Shown here: positions 8,963 through 19,018 of the stretch, one piece after another
How the letters are laid out: every line of letters begins with the position of its first letter
How positions within the stretch are numbered: the first letter of the stretch is position 1
Assembly: GCA_963702765.1 (NCBI GenBank)
Contig: CAVPEB010000001.1
Location: forward strand, 1 to 64,000
Reading direction: 5' to 3'
Length of the DNA stretch: 64,000 bases
From: DATMNR01 sp963702765
Lineage (GTDB): Bacteria > Chloroflexota > Ktedonobacteria > Ktedonobacterales > Ktedonobacteraceae
Position numbers and translations under genes: made by a program
Notes under the pieces: model-generated
Told to the model about the DNA's origin: nothing
Database searches by the model: none
The model's input: only the letters and a program-made list of their open reading frames with translations

Positions 8963-10000
8963 ATGACTATAGCTGATGTGCTACTGAGTATACTGTGGCT
9001 GGCTTTGTTCATCTATGCGATCTTCGGGGGAGCCGACTTCGGTGCTGGTATGCTCGAGCTGTTTGCCGTTGGAGAGAGCGGAGAACGCCAGGCTGCCTTG
9101 ATTGACGAGTCGATCGGCCCGGTGTGGGAATCGAATCATGTGTGGTTGATCTTCCTGCTGGTGGTCTTTTTCACGGCCTTTCCGCCAGCATTCGCAGCCA
9201 TTAACGTCGTGCTTTTCATCCCGTTGCTGCTGGCGGTGATCGGTATTGTTCTGCGCGGCTCATCATTTGTTTTTAAAACACATGGCAATATTCAAAGAAA
9301 TAGAAATGTCAAGATTTTGAGTCGCACCTTTAGCGTGGCCAGCGCCATGACCCCATTCTTCCTGGCTCTCACGGGTGCTGCCATTGCCAGTGGCGTGATC
9401 GTGATTCAAAACGAAAGCCAGGTTGTCACCAATACCGGATCGGATTGGCTTACCCCCTTTACGCTGACCGTTGGAGCCATGGCACTCTCGTTGTGTGTCA
9501 CCATCTCCGCCATTTATCTGACCGTGGAGGCTACCTCAAGAGGACAGAACGATCTGGCAGAGGCCTTTCGCCGTCGTGGACTGATTGCGGGTGCGCTCAC
9601 CGCTGTGTTTGGTCTGATTGGCCTGATTCTCTCTCCCTCGGAGGCTGCATTTCTCTGGCATGGAATGCTGGATAAAGCCATCCCCGTGGTGATTGTGACC
9701 ATGCTGGTCGGATTGGCAACTGCAGCGGCGTTATGGTTCAAACGCTACGTGTGGGCACGCGTGTTGGTCGTCGCTTTAACGGCATTGCTGCTGCTTTCGT
9801 GGGGAGTATCTCAATATCCCTACATCATTCCACCAGATGTGACAGATGCAAGCGCTTCCAGCCCACTGGAGACGCAGCAGTTTTTGCTGGTTGGCATTAT
9901 TATCGCCTTGATCATTGTCATTCCCTCGCTCTGGTTTCTGTTCTATGTCTTTAAGCTCAAGAAAATAGAGACGGATGTAGCGCAAAAGCCTGCAGAGTAA
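8963..10000 (+). CDS. cydB: cytochrome bd-type quinol oxidase subunit II
   Basis: Partner of CydA; 345 residues with about eight to nine membrane spans and the family start LWLALFIYAIFGGADFGAG. The conserved motif GPVWESNHVWLIF (about residues 51-63) is present. It carries no haem but is needed for assembly and the proton path. It follows cydA by 18 bp with its own site (AAAGGGTGG) and is followed by a small membrane protein that may be a third subunit. The cydDC exporter genes usual in some bacteria are not adjacent. Confidence 0.95.
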   Translation: MTIADVLLSILWLALFIYAIFGGADFGAGMLELFAVGESGERQAALIDESIGPVWESNHVWLIFLLVVFFTAFPPAFAAINVVLFIPLLLAVIGIVLRGSSFVFKTHGNIQRNRNVKILSRTFSVASAMTPFFLALTGAAIASGVIVIQNESQVVTNTGSDWLTPFTLTVGAMALSLCVTISAIYLTVEATSRGQNDLAEAFRRRGLIAGALTAVFGLIGLILSPSEAAFLWHGMLDKAIPVVIVTMLVGLATAAALWFKRYVWARVLVVALTALLLLSWGVSQYPYIIPPDVTDASASSPLETQQFLLVGIIIALIIVIPSLWFLFYVFKLKKIETDVAQKPAE

Positions 10001-10013
10001 GGAAGACTATCAA

Positions 10014-10080
10014 TATAGGGGCGACCCTCACGGTCGACCGCTAAGCTCGATGAGTGAGTATAGGGGCGACCTCACGATCC
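10014..10080 (+). repeat. two copies of a TATAGGGGCGACC repeat
   Basis: TATAGGGGCGACCCTCACGG at about 10014 and a degenerate copy TATAGGGGCGACCTCACGAT at about 10059, 45 bp apart, between cydB and the small downstream gene. The first can fold (CGACC/GGTCG). It looks like a dispersed GC-rich repeat of the host genome rather than coding sequence. Confidence 0.5.
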
Positions 10081-10130
10081 CCGACTTAAACATACATAGC
10101 CTGCAGTTCAAGGAACAAGGAAAGAACGAA

Positions 10131-10310
10131 ATGGAGAAAGTCATAGTTTTGTTTTCTGTACCTATATTTTTGGTCTTAGTGCTACTTATCGCTTTGTTCG
10201 TGCTGGCACATTACTCCGGCAATGAACAGACTTCGAAGTCAGCACCTGCGGAAGTGAAAGCCCATGACTCACCTGATACAACCGAAGGCACAGATAGTCT
10301 GGCCACCTAG
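10131..10310 (+). CDS. small single-helix membrane protein, candidate CydX/CydS-like accessory subunit
   Basis: A 59-residue protein starting MEKVIVLFSVPIFLV, with one strong hydrophobic helix (residues about 4-26) and a hydrophilic, Glu/Ser/Thr-rich tail. The start at 10131 is chosen because AAGGAAAG lies upstream and because the longer frame (from 10050) begins in repeat sequence. Small one-helix proteins encoded behind cydAB (CydX, CydS, CydH) stabilise cytochrome bd. Position and topology fit that role, but the sequence is not recognisably any of them. Confidence 0.5.
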   Translation: MEKVIVLFSVPIFLVLVLLIALFVLAHYSGNEQTSKSAPAEVKAHDSPDTTEGTDSLAT

Positions 10311-10624
10311 TGATTCGCAAGGATCAATCATAGAATGTGTGGAGATTACAAGAGGAGTAGACGTCTATTCAAAAGGTATGTGTTTAAAAAATCTGACGTG
10401 CAACATCTCTTGCTTTCAGGTAATCTTATTCTATGATGTGGACATTTGAGGAAAGGAAGAAAGTATCATACCCGATTCTGTCTGGGATGCCGAATATGAT
10501 TTCTATCAATCTGCGGCCGATGGAGATCCAATTTATCGTGAAGTAGCCATGAAAGAGGGACCAATCTTATGGCTGATAGCAAAACAAAGACCAGTCCACA
10601 AACAACCGTCTCCACTCAGCAGAG
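10311..10624 (+). other. gap with a short unassigned open frame
   Basis: No recognised gene. Between 10449 and 10634 one + frame is open (IIPDSVWDAEYDFYQSAADG, then PIYREVAMKEGPILWL) but has no ATG or GTG near its start. It may be the remains of a small gene. Its end overlaps the GTG start of the epimerase gene. Confidence 0.3.
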
Positions 10625-11618
10625 GTGAATCATGACTCTGTGCTCAACACTACTACTATTTCGCTCTCTTCTATTGATCAGAGCAACTCCTCGCACGATA
10701 TACTTGTTAACATTGCTCCTGAATATGGTAGCAATTTGTTTCGTTTCCGTGTCGGTGAGCATGATCTGATTTACACTGATCAGGAACTCCTCACAAAGAG
10801 AGACTTCACAGGAATGTTTGTCCTCTGGCCATTTCCAAACAGGGTACGTGACAAACGCTACACCTATCAGGGACAGAGTTACTCACTCGAAAATGTTTAC
10901 AGGCCAGGAGGGTACCCAACACTCATTCACGGTCTGGTCTTTGATCGGCCCTGGCACTATACTCAGCCTGTTATTGGAGCCAGATGCGGTCAGTGTCACC
11001 ACATACGTTGATGTCAATCCAGATAGCCCATACTATTCGGCTTATCCCTTCGATAGCCGCTTATCCCTGACATATACGCTCTCCGGAACTGAACTCACGA
11101 TGACCTATCAGGTACACAATAAGAGTACTCGTACGCTACCGTTTGGCTTTGCCATGCATCCCTACTTATCTACCTTTGCAGACAAACACGAAGTACTTCT
11201 CAGTATTCCAGCACAAGCTGTCATGGAAGCAGATGATGAATTACTACCCACTGGGAGAATATTTAACGTAAATAAGGTGATGTATGCTATGTATGACTTG
11301 CGTGAGCCTGTTCCGGTTGATTTTCTCAAGCTCGATCATGTCTATACACAACTCAACAAACCAGTACCCAGCATCGTCGATTACAAATCACATGCGTTGC
11401 AGCTTCATATTTCGGCCACAGACGACTTCACTCACGTGGTGATCTATTCGCCCCAACAACCTCCCTTCTTCTGCATTGAGTATCAAACCTGCTCGACGGA
11501 TGCCATCAATCTGCATCATCAGGGGACTGCTCTTCGAGAAGCAGCTCATCTTCTCGAGGTACAACCTGGCGCTACATTCAGTGGAACTCTACGTTATAAC
11601 ATCGTAAGTACAGCATAA
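10625..11618 (+). pseudogene. aldose 1-epimerase (GalM-like), one frameshift
   Basis: The family converts alpha- and beta-anomers of aldoses in the cytoplasm through a beta-sandwich fold. The N-terminal part (10625-11011 frame) has APEYGSNLFRFRVGEHDLIY and YPTLIHGLVFDRPW. The C-terminal part (frame ending 11618) has AMHPYLSTFAD, TGRIFNVN, LDHVYTQ and the final FFCIEYQTCSTDAINLHHQG, where the catalytic Glu region is expected. The two join near 10975-10985 with a shift of one base (PVIG/PDAVSV). The usual catalytic His pair is only partly evident (H in LIHGLVF, H in MHPYL). The GTG start at 10625 is tentative. Confidence 0.8.
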
Positions 11619-11705
11619 ATAGCTGTTCGGACACCAAATGTGCGAAAATTCATAGAATATGATATCAAGTATGCAGTTTTTGAATTCTGAAGCTGCGAAC
11701 GAGAA

Positions 11706-11936
11706 TCAGACCTTTTCTTCTTCTTTATTTTCTGTGTTCATTTTTGCGACATTCGTGGTCTGTGGCCTGATCACCAGGAATGCGAGTATGATCATCACAC
11801 CAGCGATAAGGCTGGCTCCTACGTAAAGAGTCGACAATAGAACTGGCGGCAGGAAAAGTGACCAGAGCCACACCCTGGACGAGACCTGCCAGGTACACCA
11901 GACCGACTTCGGTGCGTTTGGCTATAACGAACTTCC
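11706..11936 (-). pseudogene. MFS transporter remnant with internal deletion
   Basis: Read on the minus strand, AKRTEVGLVYLAGLVQGVAL followed by VTFPAASSIV looks like the first helix of a major-facilitator transporter. After a frame change the next readable stretch, LYVGASLIAGVMIILAFLVI, followed by RPQTTNVAKM, looks like the last helix and tail. Roughly ten helices are missing between them, so this is a deletion scar and not a functional gene. A good AAGGAGG site lies just upstream on the minus strand near 11938-11944. Confidence 0.55.
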
Positions 11937-12161
11937 CTCCTTATAGCCATCCTTTGAACGCTCTGGCTCTACTGCCACAGTCTCTACATAAGGAGGAGTT
12001 ATAAGTTCTACCTCAGTGTATTCAAACCAGATTGGTTCTTTCAATTGCACTCCTTCTAAAGCGATGAGGTAAAAACAAAAGGGCTCATCCTGATCAATAT
12101 CTATCAAATTGACTGCGCAGATTGTTCCTTTGAGTCCTCTGAAAGGGCTATAATTCGCCAC
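11922..12161 (-). CDS. small hypothetical protein, KOW/SH3-like barrel suspected
   Basis: A 79-residue frame from GTG 12161; the same frame is open further upstream (PTGSRVRVANYSPFRGLKGT), so a start codon may have been lost or lie earlier. The pattern of a short basic strand followed by F-x-G-x-x-G-T-I and alternating hydrophobics, ending in EPIWFEYTEVEL, suggests a small beta-barrel like KOW domains. Its role is unknown. The stop overlaps the start region of the MFS remnant. Confidence 0.45.
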   Translation of the reverse strand: MANYSPFRGLKGTICAVNLIDIDQDEPFCFYLIALEGVQLKEPIWFEYTEVELITPPYVETVAVEPERSKDGYKEGSSL

Positions 12162-12216
12162 GCGTACTCGACTGCCTGTTGGAAATATTCCTACCCCATG
12201 ATGGTTATCTCCTCAC

Positions 12217-12254
12217 ATAATTCAATCACCCTTATGTCAGGGTGATTGAATTAT
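12217..12254 (-). terminator. hairpin terminator behind the GMC oxidoreductase gene
   Basis: A perfect 15-bp inverted repeat, ATAATTCAATCACCC and its complement, with an 8-nt loop (TTATGTCA). It lies 27 bp beyond the corrected GMC stop. Ends of the stem are AT-rich, so run-off T's are built into the stem. Confidence 0.65.
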
Positions 12255-12280
12255 CTAGTGACTTGAGAGTCATTCGCTGT

Positions 12281-13835
12281 TTACTTTAGTCGTTCTAACA
12301 GGTGATCCCCCACACGCAACGCGTTCGCCATGGCTGTCAAAGCTGGATTCATCGCGCTGATGCTGGGGTAAAAGCTGGTATCGACCACGTACAGGTTATC
12401 CAGTTCATGTGCCTTACAGTTCACATCCAGGGCAGACGTCTTTGGATCCTTGCCGAAGCGAACAGGTTCCGGCCTGGTGCGCTACTCCGGCAACCGGAAT
12501 GAAGCTCTTCATGTAAGCATTGCGGTGAATCAGATGGTCAGGGTGCATGCCAAGGTGATTGAGCATGGACTTGAGTTTGTCGTAGAGTTTTTGCTGTGCC
12601 ACCTGGTTATTGGCTGTGTAGCTCAGCGTGACCTTCCCCTCCTTGTCGACGCTCACGCGGTTGTTGGGATCCGGCAGGTCTTCGGTGGAGAGCCAGAAGT
12701 CGACGGCATGATGCGCGATATCTTTCAGCGCGAACATCGGCGCCAGCTTTGTCTCAATGGGCTTTTCGCCCTTGTACATGGAAGCCTGGGACTTGCCGAC
12801 CATCTGGATGTTGCCCATCGGGTACTCGAAACCCTCCATGCCAAAGTAAAAGTCGTTCAGCCCGAGCGTCTTCTGGAACTGGGTCGGGTTGGGTTCTTTC
12901 GAGACGGCAAGCACCGCCACGCTGTTGTGGAACATATAGTTGCGCCCGACCTGGTCGGAGCCATTGGCAAGCCCATTGGGATGCTTGTCATTGGCGGATA
13001 TAAGCAAAAGCTTGGCCGAATTGGTCGCACCAGCCGAGACGACGACGATGTCTCCCTGGTAGGTTTCGGTCTGCCCATTGCGCTCGACCACCACTCCGGT
13101 CACCGTGGTGCCGCTTGCGTCGGTCATGAGTTTGATAACCTCGCTATTCGTCTGCAAGGTGACGTTTGGATATTCCAACGCCGGACGCACACCGATCACC
13201 TCCGCATCCGATTTGGCATGCACCAGGCACGGGAAGCCGTCGCACGTAGCACAGCGAATGCACGTGCTGAACGGCCTATTGTGTTCGTTGAGCATAACCC
13301 CGTTTGGAGAGTGGAAAGGGTGATAGCCAGCCTTTGCGAGATCATCGGAGAGTTGTTGGATACGCGGCTCATGCGAAAGCGCCGGGAAGGGATAGGGCGC
13401 ACTGTATGGCGGTTCGGTCGTGTCTTCGCCCCGCGCACCGTGTACCTGGTACATCTGCTCGGCCTTCGTATAATAGGGTTCCATCTCGTCGTAGCTGATC
13501 GGCCAGGCGGGAGAAATACCGTCATGATGGCGCAGTTCGCCGAAATCTTCCTTACGCTGGCGATAGAGCGCAGCTCCGTACAGCTTGGTTGCGCCGCCAA
13601 CGCAATAGTGCACCTGGGGTTGGAAAGCCTTGGCTTCTTTATCGTACCAGGTGTCCGGCGAGATATAGCGGTTCTTCTCAAAGACGGCTTCGCCATCCCA
13701 GTTCTCCAGCTCGCGCGGCAGCCAGTCGCCACGCTCAAGCAGCAGGATGCGTTTGCCTGATGGGGCAAGGTGACGGGCAAGCGTCCCGCCACCAGCCCCG
13801 GTCCCAATAATAATCACATCATATGGTGTAGCCAT
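12281..13835 (-). pseudogene. GMC-family FAD oxidoreductase, frameshifted near the C-terminus
   Basis: GMC oxidoreductases oxidise alcohols or sugars with FAD. Residues 6-40 hold the dinucleotide fold (DVIIIGTGAGGGTLARHL). VHYCVGGATKLYGAA is the second FAD-contacting motif, and a Cys cluster (CIRCATCDGFPC) lies at about 193-204. The first frame ends at 12414, but one base earlier or later the reading continues through the family's C-terminal motif (VVDTSFYPSISAMNPALTAM) to a stop at 12281. An extra T near 12470 (TGTTCGC for TGTCGC) explains the break. It is followed on its upstream side by an SDR gene, so the two may oxidise a common substrate. Confidence 0.88.
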
Positions 13836-13857
13836 GAATTTTCCCTATCTGTATAAG

Positions 13858-14628
13858 CTAAAGCGCTCCGGCATAGACCGATAAGCCGCCGTCCATCACA
13901 TAGGTAGAGCCGGTCACGTACGCTGCTGCATCTGAAGCCAGGAAGACTGCCAGTTTCCCGATCTCTTCAGGCTGCCCCCAGCGACGCAGGGGAATTTCGG
14001 CAAAAAGCGCTTCCAACTTCTTCGGATCTGCCTCCACATCAGCATCAATCGGCGTAAAAATCGCTCCCGGTGCAATGTTGTTGACCGTGATCCCGTACGG
14101 GGCCAGTTCATTACAGATGGTGCGGGTAAGCATACGTATCCCCCCTTTCGCACAGCAATAGGGGGAGTTGTTCGGCATGGCGATGTCTTCGTGGACTGAC
14201 GAGATGTTGATGATGCGTCCAGCTGTTTTGCTTTTGACCATCGCGCGGGCAGCCGCCTGCGCGCAGAAAAAGGCACCTTTCAAATCAACGCTGAGCACCC
14301 GATCGAATTGCTGTTCGGTCACATCCAGGAATGCATTGTGGATCTCCATTCCGGCATTGTTGACCAGGATGTCCAGCCGACCCAACTGCTCCACTGTCTT
14401 CTGAATAAGCCCCGTGGCTTGCTCGTACTGCGAAACATCAGTCTGGAACACGATCGCCTTCCCATTGTTTTTCTGGATGGTTTCCAGGACTTCCTGTGCC
14501 TTCGCTTGCGCATGAGCGTACACGATGACGACTGTTGCCCCTTCTTGCGCCATCTGGATGGCGATTCCACGGCCAATGCCGCTATCTGAACCAGTGACAA
14601 TAACCACTTTCGAATCTAACTGTCCCAT
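13858..14628 (-). CDS. SDR-family oxidoreductase, glucose 1-dehydrogenase-like
   Basis: A classical short-chain dehydrogenase of 256 residues. It has the cofactor motif TGSDSGIGRGIA near the N-terminus, NNAG, an active-site Ser in INISSVHE, and the Y-x-x-x-K pair in SPYCCAKGG. The C-terminal WGQPEEIGKLAVFLASD is typical of glucose/ribitol dehydrogenases. ATG at 14628 is preferred over 14694 because AAAGGACAG lies upstream and the fold begins a few residues later. The gene reads toward the GMC oxidoreductase, separated by 22 bp, and probably forms an operon with it. Confidence 0.9.
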   Translation of the reverse strand: MGQLDSKVVIVTGSDSGIGRGIAIQMAQEGATVVIVYAHAQAKAQEVLETIQKNNGKAIVFQTDVSQYEQATGLIQKTVEQLGRLDILVNNAGMEIHNAFLDVTEQQFDRVLSVDLKGAFFCAQAAARAMVKSKTAGRIINISSVHEDIAMPNNSPYCCAKGGIRMLTRTICNELAPYGITVNNIAPGAIFTPIDADVEADPKKLEALFAEIPLRRWGQPEEIGKLAVFLASDAAAYVTGSTYVMDGGLSVYAGAL

Positions 14629-14728
14629 AATACTTCTGTCCTTTCCAATTTCTTTACAATATAATGAACTAGAGTCTCTCAGACCCTGTACCACGACTGT
14701 TCAATTGCCTGGCAATCACCCTGTCGTC

Positions 14729-16099
14729 TTATCGAGTGTGCGTGCGCTTCTCTTGATAGGAGAATGCTTGTTTCCTTCCAAGCATGATAATCCTTGTCCC
14801 TCCCTTGCGCCGGAAAGCGCTAAAGTAGGCAAAGAAATAAGTCAGGAGGACCTGCAAACGACTTCGATAGCCGATGAGGTAGTAAATGTGGAGGAACACC
14901 CACATCACGAAGCCAATGAAGCCAGCCGTGTGAATCGGCCCGGACTCCACCACAGCATACGTGCGCCCCACAACCGCCATCGATCCCTTGTCAAAGTACT
15001 TAAAAGGCTCCTTGTGCTCTCTTCCAGCCACCCGGTCGGCGATCACTTTGGCCACATAGTGTCCTCCCTGGATGGCCGGTTGCGCAACCCTGGGAAGCGG
15101 TTTCCCATCTTGCATAACACAGGCGGTATCGCCAATCACAAAAATGTTGGGATGCCCTGGGACCGACAGGTCGCTTTGCACCTTGACTCGTCCTCCACGG
15201 TCACACTCGGCCCCAAGCCATTTACCAGCCGGAGAGGCTGCCACACCGGCGAGCCAGAAAGCGTTATGCGTCTCAATATACTCATCCCCCACCTGCACCC
15301 CATCCTCGTCAATTTCCTTGACATGGACTCCCTTGATAATCTCCACACCTTGTTCTTTCAGTTTTTTCTCAACTTTCTCGGTGAGTTCTGGGCGAAACGT
15401 TGGTAAGACTCGATCTGGGCCTTGCACGAGTACGAGACGGGCATCCCCCGGTCCGATGCGTTGGAAGTTACCCCCCAAAATATGATTGATATGCACGGCT
15501 GAAGCTGCTGCAAGCTCAACCCCCGTTGGGCCAGCGCCGATAAACACGAAGGTGAGCAAGCGCTTGCGCTCCTGTTCGTCTGGCTCTTTTTCGGCTGCCT
15601 CAAAGGCGCCCAGGATGGTCTGTTGCACCTCCAGACCGTCGAACAGGTTCTTCATGCCAGGTGCGATGCTTTCCCATTCAGGGTGACCAAAGTAATTGCT
15701 TGATGCCCCCGTTGCCAGAATCAAGTAATCGTAGTGGAGAGGCGGGAGGTCTTGCATGAGCACGAGTTGTTGTTGCGTATCCACACCAGTCACCTCTTCC
15801 AATAGCACCGTCGTATTCTTTTGCTTATGCAGCGTATCGCGAATCGGAGCGGCAATATCAGCAGGAGCGAGTCCCGAGGTGGCGACCTGGTAGAGCATCG
15901 GTTGGAAGAGATGATAGTTGTTGCGGTCGATTAATGTTACCTTGACGGGTTGCTTTCCCAGTTTTTTCGCTGCTGTTAGACCGCCAAAGCCTCCGCCAAC
16001 AATGACAACATGAGGCATAGTGGGTGCTGTCTCCAGCGTGTTCTGCCTGTTCTCGTTCATTGGAGGCGTCCCAGGTTGTGTCGAATTTGTGTCAGTCAA
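14729..16099 (-). CDS. ndh: type II NADH:quinone oxidoreductase
   Basis: A single-subunit, non-pumping NADH dehydrogenase with FAD that feeds electrons to quinone at the membrane. It has two Rossmann motifs (VVIVGGGFGGLTAAKKL and FVFIGAGPTGVELAAA), the NNYHLFQPMLYQVA segment after the first, IFVIGDTA for FAD binding, and an amphipathic C-terminus (FIGFVMWVFLHIYYLIG) that docks to the membrane. TTG at 16099 is chosen for the good GGGAAAGGA site; ATG at 16060 is the alternative. Together with cydAB it would make a short, non-proton-pumping NADH to oxygen route. Confidence 0.92.
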   Translation of the reverse strand: MTDTNSTQPGTPPMNENRQNTLETAPTMPHVVIVGGGFGGLTAAKKLGKQPVKVTLIDRNNYHLFQPMLYQVATSGLAPADIAAPIRDTLHKQKNTTVLLEEVTGVDTQQQLVLMQDLPPLHYDYLILATGASSNYFGHPEWESIAPGMKNLFDGLEVQQTILGAFEAAEKEPDEQERKRLLTFVFIGAGPTGVELAAASAVHINHILGGNFQRIGPGDARLVLVQGPDRVLPTFRPELTEKVEKKLKEQGVEIIKGVHVKEIDEDGVQVGDEYIETHNAFWLAGVAASPAGKWLGAECDRGGRVKVQSDLSVPGHPNIFVIGDTACVMQDGKPLPRVAQPAIQGGHYVAKVIADRVAGREHKEPFKYFDKGSMAVVGRTYAVVESGPIHTAGFIGFVMWVFLHIYYLIGYRSRLQVLLTYFFAYFSAFRRKGGTRIIMLGRKQAFSYQEKRTHTR

Positions 16100-16120
16100 A
16101 GTGTTTATCCTTTCCCTCAA

Positions 16121-16398
16121 GGCTATTACAAAATCTTCTTGCAGCCTGGTGACTTTTCACACAAGCATCCGGTCCTCGGTAGGGGCCGATTTATCCAGCC
16201 CATCGTCAATTCATCGGCTCCTGGTGAGTGTTCCAATCTCCAGATGAAAACATCAAAATTCATATTGTGCGAACGATTAACTTGACCGCTATTCTCAAGT
16301 ATATGAAATCTAAAGGCGAAATGTATCCCTCAAACACACCATTTTTAAGGCTTTGCCTCTAGCTAACCTTGCAAAGTTTATTGACCCATATGGTTCAT
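16121..16398. other. gap, nothing recognised
   Basis: This 278-bp stretch separates ndh from the debranching-enzyme remnant. It holds only out-of-frame open stretches on the + strand and no convincing structure. It probably contains the ndh promoter. Confidence 0.4.
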
Positions 16399-18561
16399 TT
16401 ACACCAAAAGCCAGCAGCGCAATACTTCTGCAACACTCCAGGCTTGCGCAAAACACCCTACTTGTGTGAAAGGCGGTTCTGGTTCTGCTATTTCACTGAT
16501 TGTGCCCAGACAGGCATCCCAAAGATGCTGCACAAGCGGTTGAAGTAAATCACGTATAGCTGCGCGGTCTATTATAAATGGAAAGGTGGACATCAACATA
16601 TGGGCCAATCAGCCACTGCCACACTGTTCCACGGTGATATGCGCCATCACGTTGCTGTTGATTTCCATTATAGTGCGTACAGTATGATGGATCATCAGGA
16701 CTGAGCGAGCGCAACCCGAGCGGGGTCAGTAAGGGTTCTGTCACTTTCTCGCAGTATACTTCGCATTTGATTCTCGGTGAGCAACGAGGGGGTCAGCGAG
16801 GCAGCAAACAATTGATTGGGGCGAAGTGAAGCATCATTCTGTCCCGCGACTCCCTCTACATCGACCACATCGTAGAGATATCCTCCTTCTTCATTCCAGA
16901 AGCGCCGCGCGAAATTCTCCTCCACCTTTGAACGCAACTGGCTAAACTTACTCGCATCAAGAGAATACCGCTCAGCCCAGGATTCCATACAGGTAAGTGC
17001 ATAATACCAGAGCGCATTCACCTCTACTGGTTTACCGTGACGAGGGGTAACCACCCACTCACCAACTTTGGCGTCCATCCAGGTGAGCTGCACCCCTGAC
17101 GTACCGCCATGCAGCAAACCATCGGCCGGATCAACACCGATATTATAGATCGTACCTTCAACATGTCTGTCAATTATGTCGCTCAGTGTGAGGAAGAGTT
17201 CGTTCAGTAGCGACCAATCTTCCGTTGCCTTCAAGTAGAGATCAATCGCATGGAACATCCAGAGCGTCGCATCAATGGTGTTGTACTCAGGCGCTTCTCC
17301 GCTGTCAGGGAAACGATTGGGAATGAGCCCTCCGTGAGTATAGGATGCAAATGCTTTGAGGAGACCTCGCGCTTCGTTATACCTTCCTGTACTAAGGAGC
17401 AATCCTGGCAATGAAATCATGCTGTCCCGGCCCCAGTCGGCGAACCAGGGATAACCAGCAATGATCGTCTTCAAATCAGATGGGTTTTGCTCTTGCCCGT
17501 TATCTGATTGGTTGTCCTGGGTATTAGCAGCACGAGAAACAATAAACTGATCTGCGGCAAGTGCTAATCGTGCGAGTACAGGATCCCTCTGCGGGAGAGG
17601 AAATTTTGTCTGGTTCACCTTAGCAAGGAGCTCTTGGATTCGCTGCTGATGTCGTGTCCAGGCCTGCTCAACCGCTGCTTCATGTTGTAGCGCTACCAAA
17701 CTCAGACGGCAATTCAGCCTCTGTGCTAAGTACAATTGTCACACGCTCCCCTGGTGTTATCTGTATGCTGAATGTGCCTGGCTGATACACGTCATCGATA
17801 TCAGGGAGACCTCTCTCTGTGTCACGCCGATGCTTTACACCCCAGAACCAATTCCCCGTAGGGGTAAATTGGGCAAGTGGTCCCAGAACAAGCTCGCAGG
17901 CTGGAGCTTCTTCATATGCGCGGATACGGCAGCGATTTCCCTGATGTTCTACCAGAAAATGCCAGTTCGAATCTCCATGTGTCGTCGCATGGTGACTGCG
18001 ATAGACACAGAACGGGGTGAGGGTCAGGTTCAGAGGCCCCACATTCGTAACATGAGCAGGTACAGCCGAAAGTGCGTATTGGACATACGTTGTGTTCTGT
18101 CCGTACTCCATCCAGACGCGCTTCTCAAGTGTCAGGTCTTCGTTCAATTGATAACGGAAGCATGGTACATCGGCCTCTAACGAAAAAGTTTCGAGAAAAT
18201 TGTATCCTTGCGGATCGATTGTGCCATCGCGATACTCATTTACACCTAATTTGGAAACACTTTTATTTGGGAGTTCAATCGTTTCATCAATTTTGGTGAC
18301 CAGAACATCGCGTTCTACAGGTGGAATAAGCGCTGCTACAAGCAATCCATGATAGCTGCGTGTCGTAGCTCCAGAAACCGTGCCGCTTGCATATCCACCC
18401 AACCCATTCGTTACAATCCATTCACGGTCAAGGCCCGCTTGCACATTTCTACACATATCTGGTCCTACAGAAAGTTCCCAGGCATTTTCCGTAGAGCGAT
18501 CTGCTGCAACTTCAGGTTGTATGGTCATATGCTGCTTTGTTGTGCGAGAGGTCTTCCTCAT
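16399..18561 (-). pseudogene. glycogen debranching enzyme-like (amylo-alpha-1,6-glucosidase), three frame breaks
   Basis: The family hydrolyses alpha-1,6 branches of glycogen or related glucans. The N-terminal domain (18561 to about 17690) has REWIVTNGLGGYASGTVSGA, typical of bacterial GDE_N. The (alpha/alpha)6 catalytic domain follows in another frame (about 17735 to 16695) with WFADWGRDSMISLPGLLL, LIPNRFPDSGEAPEYNTIDA and QLTWMDAKVG. The last part continues in two more frames with DGAYHRGTVWQWLIGPYV and then LLQPLVQHLWDACLGTISEI, ending at 16399. Breaks lie near 17700, 16730 and 16580. It shares a divergent regulatory region with the GH63-like gene at 19204. Confidence 0.85.
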
Positions 18562-18635
18562 TCACTCAGGAACAGCGACCAACACGCACTCTCCTTTCCG
18601 AATTTCAGTAGCTCCCATTAGCAGGGAATGAATCC

Positions 18636-18684
18636 CCACAGTAAACTGTACAGCTATCGTGTTAAGATATTGTTAAATAGAAGT
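18636..18684 (-). promoter_or_regulatory. mirrored promoter/operator module, copy facing the debranching gene
   Basis: About 48 bp that match the reverse complement of 18971-19018 with few mismatches (core AACTGTACAGCTATCGTGTT, then AAG and TTGTTAA). In the direction of the debranching gene it reads TTAACA, then CTTAACACGATAGCTGTACAG. The same module therefore faces each of the two divergent genes, suggesting that one regulator controls both. Confidence 0.7.
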
Positions 18685-18970
18685 AAAGTCCAATATATAT
18701 GTATTTGGACAAATGCTACTGCCAGGAACCCTCTCGTTCTACTTTCTACAGTACCCTCCTGAAAGCAATTACGCAACCTCAGAATTCACTATTTTTCTGC
18801 ACTGATAAAATCGATACATTCAGTTGAAGACCTATCGCTTAGTCTATTTACACTACCAATTCTATAATCTGATAATGAAAAAATAGCCCGTTTTCAGGAT
18901 GTATTCTCCAATATTATAAAGTACACTAAAGAGTGCGATATGATTCAGTATGACTTGCACTTTAAACTCG
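18685..18970. other. AT-rich spacer between divergent promoters
   Basis: The stretch between the two copies of the operator-like module. It is AT-rich with no open frame of note and no recognisable RNA. Confidence 0.4.
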
Positions 18971-19018
18971 ACTTCTGTTAACAATTGCTTAACACGATAG
19001 CTGTACAGTTCACTATGG
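18971..19018 (+). promoter_or_regulatory. mirrored promoter/operator module, copy facing the GH63-like gene
   Basis: The second copy of the ~48-bp module, about 190 bp before the GH63-like start. It contains TGTTAACAATTGCTTAACAC, in which TGTTAACA is a perfect 8-bp palindrome. It is conserved with 18636-18684 while the DNA between them is not, which argues for function. Confidence 0.7.

Noticed and set aside
12450..13760. 436-codon open frame on the + strand
   Set aside because: It is a shadow antisense to the GMC oxidoreductase, whose minus-strand protein has clear FAD motifs.
14525..15406. 293-codon + strand frame across the SDR and ndh genes
   Set aside because: Both genes on the minus strand carry family motifs; the + frame has none and spans an intergenic gap.
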